A program made the translations under genes and the position numbers. 24,927 nucleotides of DNA from UBA11795 sp964652755 (GTDB lineage: Bacteria > Chloroflexota > Dehalococcoidia > Lucifugimonadales > UBA826), in NCBI GenBank assembly GCA_964652755.1, contig CAZZBP010000027.1, positions 1-24,927 of the forward strand, given 5' to 3'. The notes below the pieces were generated by a model, which ran no database searches, was not told the origin of the DNA, and was given only the letters and a program-made list of their open reading frames with translations. This document shows, in pieces, positions 9,758-14,930 of the stretch. How positions within the stretch are numbered: position 1 is the first letter of the stretch; every line of letters starts with the position of its first letter.

Positions 9758-10618
9758 ATGATTATCGACAGTCACACCCATTTAATTCCCCCCGATGTAA
9801 TAAAGAATTGGTCACATTACGCAAACAGGGATGCAACTTTCGCAGAACTATTCCACAGAAGTAGTAAAACCAGTACGGCTGAACAACTTTTAGAGGTCAT
9901 GAACAATCATGGAATAGCGAAATCAGTCGTGTTGGGAATGGGATGGACAGACAATTCGTTAAATGAATATGTAAACGACTATCTCCTTGAGTCCTTTCAC
10001 AAATACCCTGACAAGATTGTCCCCGTCACAGGCATAGTCCCCTCTTCCGGAAATCAAGGAATTTACGAAGCCGAGAGATGCCTTTCGGCAGGCTCAAGAG
10101 GGTTCGGGGAAATCCACGCTTACTCTCAGAATTATAATCTAATAGATTTTGACTTGATGGCTCCGTATATAGTGATGCTTGGAGAATACGATTATCCTCT
10201 GATCGTGCATGGATCTGAGCCGGTTGGTCACCAATATCCTGGGAAAGGCAATACAGGCCCAGATATCCTCGAAAATTTTGTGGGCAAATTCCCTAACTCC
10301 AAAATAGTACTCGCCCACTGGGGAGCAGGCCTCCCCTTTTACGAATTAATGCCGGAGATATCTTCGAATTTCACCAATGTGTTTTACGATTCGGCTGCAA
10401 CAACACTTCTTTATGAAGAAAAAATTTTCGAAATTGTAGAAAAGATTGCCGGTCCAAAACGAATATTGTTTGGTAGTGATTATCCCTTGGTACAACCAAA
10501 AGAGATAATCGGACAAATAATCAGATCGGGTTTAAAACCTGATGTAAAAAGTTCGATTATGTCTGACAACGCTATCGAACTTTTCAGTATCGATTTCGAA
10601 AACCGCTTAAAGCTATGA
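9758..10618 (+). CDS. Amidohydrolase family 2 protein (TIM-barrel metal hydrolase/decarboxylase)
   Basis: Metal-dependent hydrolase or decarboxylase of the ACMSD-like amidohydrolase_2 family, 286 residues. Metal and catalytic residues are at the expected places: HxH at His6 and His8 (MIIDSHTHL), His151 (LIVHGSEP), His187 (LAHWGAG) and Asp241 (LFGSDYP). The ATG at 9758 is the first possible start, because an in-frame TAA lies two codons upstream, and it begins directly at the barrel's first strand as usual. No clear ribosome binding site is seen. Its last four bases (ATGA) overlap the start of the phosphodiesterase gene, so the two are one transcription unit. The family includes ACMSD, resorcylate decarboxylases and lactonases; the sequence alone does not show which reaction applies. 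Confidence 0.85.
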   Translation: MIIDSHTHLIPPDVIKNWSHYANRDATFAELFHRSSKTSTAEQLLEVMNNHGIAKSVVLGMGWTDNSLNEYVNDYLLESFHKYPDKIVPVTGIVPSSGNQGIYEAERCLSAGSRGFGEIHAYSQNYNLIDFDLMAPYIVMLGEYDYPLIVHGSEPVGHQYPGKGNTGPDILENFVGKFPNSKIVLAHWGAGLPFYELMPEISSNFTNVFYDSAATTLLYEEKIFEIVEKIAGPKRILFGSDYPLVQPKEIIGQIIRSGLKPDVKSSIMSDNAIELFSIDFENRLKL

Positions 10619-11205
10619 TTCCTGAGTCAAAATGCACTGTTTTTATCGCCTTCAAAATCGATCAAAAAGTAACACAACTTGCAAACGATGTTATAGGGGA
10701 CTTAAAGGCTGCTTATCAAGAAAAGTTTAGACCTGTAAAACCCTCAGGGTTTCATATTACCTTAGTATATTTGGGGGCTATAGAACGCGAATTAATACTT
10801 TCCGTTGATACAGAATTGACCGACATTTGCGACTTAACCCCACCCATAACGTTTGCCGTAAATGGATTCGGGGTCTTCCCTAATTGAAATAAGCCCAATG
10901 TTCTCTGGCTCAGAATAATTGATCCTAAAAGTGAATTTGGTACTCTTAGAAAAAATATCGTTGCGGCAGTAAGCGGTTTGGACTTTCCAAAAGTGGATTC
11001 AGTCTTCCGCCCACACATCACATTGGGAAGATTTAAACAAAAATTGAAATCTGCTGATACCCATGAATTGAAAAGGATCTCAGCATTATTAAAACAAGAT
11101 GCACCTTTACGTTGTACGACGATGAATCTATTTGTCATGGAAAGCACTCATACAAGTAGAGGTGTTCTTTATAAACCAATATCGGAATTTAGCCTGGGCG
11201 GGTGA
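10615..11205 (+). pseudogene. thpR: RNA 2',3'-cyclic phosphodiesterase (2H superfamily), interrupted by one in-frame TGA
   Basis: The family opens 2',3'-cyclic phosphates on RNA ends and can join tRNA halves in vitro. The reading frame from ATG 10615 to TGA 11203-11205 is 197 codons, the normal length, but codon 91 (10885-10887) is TGA. Both catalytic motifs are intact on either side of it: HITL in GFHITLVYLG before it and RPHITLGRF after it. The 30 codons just after the stop (NKPNVLWLRIIDP...) are good family sequence in the same frame, so there is no indel. Family members often carry FPN-x-R-x-P here, so CGA to TGA would explain the change. Options are a recent nonsense mutation, a sequencing or assembly error, or readthrough. 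The start overlaps the amidohydrolase stop (ATGA). If unread, the product is a 90-residue fragment lacking the second HxT. Confidence 0.85.
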
Positions 11206-11207
11206 AT

Positions 11208-11245
11208 TAGGATCACTTTCTCTAATCCTATAACTTGTTATTTTT
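11208..11245 (+). terminator. Weak hairpins with T run after the phosphodiesterase gene
   Basis: TAGGAT (11208-11213) pairs with ATCCTA (11225-11230) across an 11-base loop, and the adjacent TAAC-TT-GTTA is followed directly by TTTTT (11241-11245). Both stems are short and AT-rich, so termination here is possible but not strong. Confidence 0.3.
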
Positions 11246-11271
11246 GTCACAATCATGCTACGCTTCATAAA
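11244..11271 (+). promoter_or_regulatory. Candidate sigma-70 promoter for the zinc-ribbon gene
   Basis: TTGTCA (11244-11249, five of six bases to the -35 consensus), a 16-base spacer, then CATAAA (11266-11271, four of six to -10). Transcription would begin near 11278, leaving a leader of about 33 bases that contains the ribosome binding site of the gene at 11311. Confidence 0.4.
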
Positions 11272-11310
11272 CAATTCAATAAAATTTGGTGGGGATAGAG
11301 GAGTAGATTT

Positions 11311-11523
11311 ATGTCAGAAAATACTTGGCCTGATTGCAAGGAGTGCACCACTGGAAACCTTTTGCCACTTTCAGATTTCGGTAGCCAAGGCGCTGCTATT
11401 CATTACAAGGCTTGGGTATGCAGCAATCCTAGCTGTGGATTCAACATCAAGATAAGAAATGGAGATGTTTATTTAAATGAACCGATAGCAAGTGGAGCAT
11501 CCCATTCTCCACGAGTACGTTGA
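11311..11523 (+). CDS. Small zinc-ribbon-like protein, function unknown
   Basis: The protein is 70 residues. Two cysteine pairs, CKEC (residues 9-12) and CSNPSC (37-42), are separated by 24 residues, the usual arrangement for a single zinc ribbon or rubredoxin-like knuckle (CxxC...CxxxxC). The rest is polar with no membrane segment. The start is well supported by GAGGAG at 11298-11303, seven bases before ATG. The gene has its own candidate promoter upstream and a strong terminator 5 bases after the stop, so it looks like an independent single-gene unit. I do not recognise a named family. Similar small ribbons bind nucleic acid or act as protein adaptors, but no function can be assigned here. 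Confidence 0.75.
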   Translation: MSENTWPDCKECTTGNLLPLSDFGSQGAAIHYKAWVCSNPSCGFNIKIRNGDVYLNEPIASGASHSPRVR

Positions 11524-11527
11524 TCCA

Positions 11528-11586
11528 GTTAGCCATAAAACAGAAACGGTCCTCTTTTCGAGGACCGTTTCTGTTTTATGGCTAAC
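11528..11586. terminator. Strong hairpin terminator, 27-base perfect stem
   Basis: Bases 11528-11554 are an exact inverted copy of 11560-11586, with a 5-base loop TTTTC. The core is ACGGTCCTC/GAGGACCGT, flanked on the left by AAAACAGAA and on the right by TTCTGTTTT, so it can work as a factor-independent terminator on either strand. It begins 5 bases after the zinc-ribbon stop. Its right arm contains an ATG (11578) in frame with the sortase gene, which would be buried in the stem and is therefore unlikely to be the sortase start. Confidence 0.85.
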
Positions 11587-11670
11587 ACAACTGGTTACAT
11601 TCAAGTAGAATTTTATTTATCTCGAAAAAATGTAGCGACTTTAGAATATTCATTACAGACCATTGGTAAC

Positions 11671-12663
11671 ATGAATGGAAATAAATTCAAGCCCCTTGCC
11701 ATCACATTGGGCATCATCGGAACTCTGTTATTAATTGTTTCCATAAGCCTATATGCCTTAGGGCTACATTCCTCTTCCCAGCTCGACAAACTTAACGTTA
11801 CATCTTCTATTCCCGTATCGACTCCTGTCATACCAATTGTTGTCTCTAATACGTTTCTAAAACGTGATTTGATTTCTGAGCGAACAATGAAGCCCGCGCC
11901 AATCTCACCAAAAAAATATATTAAGGATATCCCGGCAAAGGCTACGTCACTTGCCCAAAATATTGAAAACACAACGCAGGTTCAAGGTTTAGGAAAAATT
12001 GAAATTAAGGAGGAAAATGATCAGCCTCCAGATCAGCCCTCAAATGTTGGAAATAGCGACAAACTATTGAGTGGATACTCATCCGACAATTTTGTTTCAG
12101 GAATGCATCCTCGAGATTGGGCTGACCCGCGTTGGTCCGAATCCGATGAGCAAATGAAAAAGCCTTTAGATTTCCCGTCAAACGGCAAAATAGGCGAAAT
12201 GCTACCTGAAGACTTCTCAGGCAGGGCGATAAATATTCGTATACCTGCCATTAAAGTTGATTCACATGTCGAACAGTTGGAGATAATTGAAAAAAATGGT
12301 AGGAAGGAATACGAAACCCCAAAAAATGTAGTGGGCCGGATTCCAACAGATCCTAATATGTTCGATAGTGTCGCCGGCTGGTATTTCGGTCACTTGGAGA
12401 GTCCCATAAAAAGCGAGGGAAATGTATTTCACAATTTACCGGAAGTAGCTGATTATCTCAGGGATGGAGATCCCGTTTATGTCTTTCTTTACACCGGTGA
12501 TCAAGAATTCATATATCAAGCCGTAAAATCGGAGGTGTTGCACGAATCTGAATTGAAATTATACGATGCGGGAACCCATTCCATTATTCTAGTCACATGT
12601 TCAAATCGACCGTATTACGATCACCGTCAACTTGTCACCGCTAAGCTAGTAGATGTCAGGTAG
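11671..12663 (+). CDS. Sortase with N-terminal membrane anchor
   Basis: Cysteine transpeptidase that joins proteins carrying a C-terminal sorting signal to the cell wall or to each other on the outer face of the membrane. From ATG 11671 the product is 330 residues: short cytoplasmic N-terminus, one hydrophobic segment (LAITLGIIGTLLLIVSISLY), a polar Pro/Lys-rich linker of roughly 130 residues, then the sortase barrel. Catalytic residues are visible: His241 (WYFGHLES), Cys310 (LVTCSNR) and Arg319 (YDHRQLV). An earlier in-frame ATG at 11578 would add 31 residues but lies inside the terminator stem. TAGAAT at 11642-11647 could be a -10 box between the hairpin and 11671. No Shine-Dalgarno is seen. 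The last 8 bases overlap the 3' end of the opposing LysR gene. No substrate with a sorting motif is in the window. The subclass is uncertain (D/E-like). Confidence 0.87.
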   Translation: MNGNKFKPLAITLGIIGTLLLIVSISLYALGLHSSSQLDKLNVTSSIPVSTPVIPIVVSNTFLKRDLISERTMKPAPISPKKYIKDIPAKATSLAQNIENTTQVQGLGKIEIKEENDQPPDQPSNVGNSDKLLSGYSSDNFVSGMHPRDWADPRWSESDEQMKKPLDFPSNGKIGEMLPEDFSGRAINIRIPAIKVDSHVEQLEIIEKNGRKEYETPKNVVGRIPTDPNMFDSVAGWYFGHLESPIKSEGNVFHNLPEVADYLRDGDPVYVFLYTGDQEFIYQAVKSEVLHESELKLYDAGTHSIILVTCSNRPYYDHRQLVTAKLVDVR

Positions 12664-13555
12664 TAATCTCTTCCGCTTCTGAAGTCAATATATCTCTCAT
12701 AACCGTAATAAACTGTCCCGCTGGAGTCGACAGATTCTTTCCAGGCAGCGTTATAATCCCTGCCTGATCTACCGGGAGAAAATTAGCTAGACTGATCATT
12801 CCTAGTTCACTCAAATCCTCCTTCTCAATGGCTAACTTAGGGCCTACAGATACACCCATACCTAATGCGACAAAACGCTTTATCATATCCATACTTTCTA
12901 ACTCCATTATCACCTCGTAATTCAATCCTTTCTTCTGAAGTTGTTCTTCAAGTATTTCGCGAGTGTATGTCCCGCTAGCCATCATGATCAGTGGATATTT
13001 AGCTACGGGGTCAATTGAATTCATTGGGGAATCCAAAAGTTCATGACCTTTTGGGGCTATCAATACCCTTTCATAGAGAAATAATGGTTCAAAATTGAGA
13101 TCATCACCCCTTTCTGGATGTTGAATTATCCCAGCATCAAGCTCACCTCTTTTAACCATAGCGATCACGTTGGTCCTAGTAGCAGATTTTATTCGCAGAT
13201 AAACATTGGGATACAAACTATTAAAAACCCTAACTACCTTCAAGAGAGTATGAGGAATTATGTCTGGAGTAGCCGCTATTGTTACTGGGCCTCTCTCTTC
13301 AGCTTCAGATGAGCGGCTTGCAAGGGAGTCAATTCCTTCCAACAGTGGCCCCACGAGTTCATAAATTGTTTGCCCCGAAAGTGTCAATCTGATAGGACGG
13401 GTAACTCGATCGAAAAGTACCATAGACAGTTCTTTTTCTAATTTCTTCACGTGTGTGGTAACTGTAGGTTGCCCCAGACCTAGCTCTTGTGCAGCTTTAG
13501 AGACACTGCTGTGACGAGCAGCAGCTACAAAACTTTTAAGTTCCCTCAGTTCCAT
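12656..13555 (-). CDS. LysR-family transcriptional regulator
   Basis: DNA-binding regulator of 299 residues, standard LysR length. The winged helix-turn-helix is in residues 1-60 (MELRELKSFVAAARHSSVSK; QPTVTTHVKKLEKEL is the recognition part). The effector-binding domain is about 88-290, beginning VTIAATPDIIPHTLLKVV. The general pattern resembles CysB/Cbl-type members, which sense sulfur metabolites, but that is only a resemblance. The ATG has AAGGGG about 9 bases upstream on the minus strand. The gene converges on the sortase with an 8-base overlap. LysR genes usually sit divergent from their target. Here the upstream spacer is followed by ftsY, an unlikely target, so the regulated gene may be itself, elsewhere, or the apparent decayed gene in the spacer. 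Confidence 0.93.
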   Translation of the reverse strand: MELRELKSFVAAARHSSVSKAAQELGLGQPTVTTHVKKLEKELSMVLFDRVTRPIRLTLSGQTIYELVGPLLEGIDSLASRSSEAEERGPVTIAATPDIIPHTLLKVVRVFNSLYPNVYLRIKSATRTNVIAMVKRGELDAGIIQHPERGDDLNFEPLFLYERVLIAPKGHELLDSPMNSIDPVAKYPLIMMASGTYTREILEEQLQKKGLNYEVIMELESMDMIKRFVALGMGVSVGPKLAIEKEDLSELGMISLANFLPVDQAGIITLPGKNLSTPAGQFITVMRDILTSEAEEITT

Positions 13556-13616
13556 AAAAGATAACCCCTTCTTATATATTGCGCATATAGATATTAAATC
13601 TTTTTAAAATCGTCTT

Positions 13617-13622
13617 ATTATA
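13617..13622 (-). promoter_or_regulatory. Possible -10 box of the LysR gene
   Basis: A perfect TATAAT on the minus strand, about 60 bases upstream of the LysR start codon. No good -35 hexamer is found at 16-18 bases, so the assignment is tentative. The predicted leader would contain the TGCGCA palindrome, which could serve in autoregulation. Confidence 0.3.
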
Positions 13623-13626
13623 TACT

Positions 13627-13843
13627 CTAAGTCTTCCAAAATAGGAGCGCCAGTCCAAAATTCAGTATAGCCGCTCGTACTTCAACAAAAGCGTGTCGAT
13701 TGGTTTCTACAGCCAGCCGACTAGCAATAGATTGAAATACCTGCTTTCAATGCATATTCGTAGGTGTCAGTTAATTTTGCGAGTAAGTCTCGGAGTTCGT
13801 GAGACAATTTGACTAGACGATTATTTTCTACTCTCGTAACCTG
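13627..13843 (-). pseudogene. Possible frameshifted remnant of a small helical protein gene
   Basis: Two adjacent open stretches on the minus strand, in different frames, read like parts of one protein. The first (13843-13724, 40 codons) includes VKLSHELRDLLAKLTDTYEY and LKAGIS. The second (13746-13630, 39 codons, stop TAG at 13627) includes IASRLAVETNRHAFVEVRAA and ILNFGLALLFWKT. They overlap by 23 bases, so a single one-base slip near 13735 would fuse them. A plausible ATG lies just upstream in the third frame at 13845-13847, separated by an AAAA run. Both pieces are charged and helix-like and sit on the same strand as the LysR gene. Open stretches of this length can occur by chance in such DNA, and I know no matching family, so this is only a candidate. 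Confidence 0.3.
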
Positions 13844-13954
13844 TCATCGGATATGAAAGGAAACTAGTAAAACACACTTAACTTTGAGAAAAATAATTTG
13901 TAACAGGAATTCAAACGAGAATATTTTGTGAAACTTATTTGAACTGGAGACATC

Positions 13955-14893
13955 GTGATTAGATTTCTTAAAAGGGATGACAAAGATAACCTTGATAAAG
14001 CTCTTTCCAAAACAAGACTGTCGGTCTTGGGTCAAATAGGAAATTTGTTCAAGTCATCAGGTCTCAATGAAGAATCCCTGAATGACCTAGAGGATATTCT
14101 AGTAGCATCTGACCTAGGCCTTCAAACAACCGAACAAATCATTACTTTGCTGAGAGAGCACGGGAGAACAAAAACAAGTACAGGTTCTGGTGACAAATCG
14201 GTATCATTACTGAAAGAAATTCTCACAAATATTCTCGATATCAAGTCACCAAATTGGGATCCGCTTTCATGTGACGGCCCTTTCGTAATACTCATGGTAG
14301 GTGTGAACGGAGCTGGAAAGACCACTACTATAGCGAAGCTTTCCAAGCGGTATATTGAGATGGGCAAAACTGTAATCGCAGGTGCTGGAGACACTTTCAG
14401 GGCCGGTGCGAGCGAACAACTCAAAGCCTGGGGTAAAACTCTCTCAATGGACGTAATCTCCCATCAGCAAGGAGCAGACCCGGGAGCAGTCGCTTTCGAC
14501 ACTATTGCAGCTGCGCGTAGCAGGAAAGTTGATGTAGCAATTATTGATACTGCGGGGCGGTTACAAGGTAAGTCAAATTTAATGGAGGAACTGAAGAAAA
14601 TATACGCTGTCTCCGCGAAATCGGTGGATAATAGCTGCTTAAGAGTACTTCTCACTATCGACGCCACTACTGGACAGAACGGGTTAAGTCAGGCTAGATC
14701 ATTTGGGGGGGCAATTCCTTGCGACGGGGTATTTCTTTCGAAGCTAGACGGATCAGCTAAAGGTGGCATAGTTCTCCCTATTGTGAAAGCTATGAGAATC
14801 CCGATCGCCTTTGTTGGTACAGGGGAACAGCTAGGAGACATGGCAGTCTTCGATGCTAAGTCCTTCGTAGACAGTTTAATGTCAATAAGGTAG
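13955..14893 (+). CDS. ftsY: Signal recognition particle receptor FtsY
   Basis: SRP-type GTPase that receives ribosome-SRP complexes at the membrane for co-translational insertion. The product is 312 residues: the NG core without the long acidic A domain found in enterobacteria. The N-domain helical bundle is about 1-95. GTPase motifs: P-loop GVNGAGKTTT (116-125), DTFRAGASEQL following, DTAGR (198-202), SKLDG (262-266, Ser where Thr is usual) and GTGEQLGDM near the C-terminus. It starts at GTG 13955 with GGAGA 4-8 bases upstream. The family signature distinguishes it from Ffh, which would carry a methionine-rich M domain. The gene lies 37 bases before a run of integral membrane proteins, but a promoter-like TATAAT in that gap suggests those genes can be transcribed separately. 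Confidence 0.95.
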   Translation: MIRFLKRDDKDNLDKALSKTRLSVLGQIGNLFKSSGLNEESLNDLEDILVASDLGLQTTEQIITLLREHGRTKTSTGSGDKSVSLLKEILTNILDIKSPNWDPLSCDGPFVILMVGVNGAGKTTTIAKLSKRYIEMGKTVIAGAGDTFRAGASEQLKAWGKTLSMDVISHQQGADPGAVAFDTIAAARSRKVDVAIIDTAGRLQGKSNLMEELKKIYAVSAKSVDNSCLRVLLTIDATTGQNGLSQARSFGGAIPCDGVFLSKLDGSAKGGIVLPIVKAMRIPIAFVGTGEQLGDMAVFDAKSFVDSLMSIR

Positions 14894-14918
14894 ATCCGAA
14901 CGGCAGACCTTTTCATCT

Positions 14919-14924
14919 TATAAT
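14919..14924 (+). promoter_or_regulatory. Consensus -10 box placed for a leaderless message
   Basis: A perfect TATAAT ends 7 bases before the ATG at 14931, so transcription would begin at or next to the start codon. No ribosome binding site precedes this ATG. The -35 position (about 14896-14901, CCGAAC) is poor. The arrangement fits a leaderless transcript for the membrane-protein operon. Confidence 0.45.
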
Positions 14925-14930
14925 CAAGCT

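Larger units (their letters stand above)
13556..13954. other. 399-base spacer between LysR gene and ftsY
   Basis: Starting at the LysR end there is an AT-rich stretch with a TGCGCA palindrome (about 13580), then TATAAT on the minus strand (13617-13622), then a possible frameshifted coding remnant on the minus strand (13627-13843). Short inverted repeats are ATTGAAA/TTTCAAT (13731-13751) and GTCTC/GAGAC (13787-13805). On the ftsY side, TTGTAA (13898-13903) and TATTTT (13922-13927) form a weak possible promoter. I looked for a signal recognition particle RNA and a tRNA because of ftsY and found neither. Confidence 0.5.

Noticed and set aside
10885..10887. Reassigned TGA genetic code
   Set aside because: TGA ends the amidohydrolase, FAD oxidoreductase, NuoF and zinc-ribbon genes at natural family lengths, so it is a normal stop here.
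10885..10925. Selenocysteine codon at the phosphodiesterase TGA
   Set aside because: Only a 4-base-pair AGCC/GGCT pairing lies downstream, not a SECIS-like hairpin, and the family has no cysteine or selenocysteine role at this position.
11578..11670. Extended sortase N-terminus from ATG 11578
   Set aside because: The ATG lies in the terminator stem, has no ribosome binding site, and the added 31 residues precede a normal membrane anchor starting after Met at 11671.
13731..13805. Two short inverted repeats as CRISPR or terminator elements
   Set aside because: Arms are 7 and 5 bases with unrelated sequences, no repetition and no T run; they may be chance or remnants of the decayed gene.
13556..13954. 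SRP RNA or tRNA in the spacer beside ftsY
   Set aside because: No conserved SRP helix 8 sequence, no tRNA T-loop or acceptor pairing was found on either strand.
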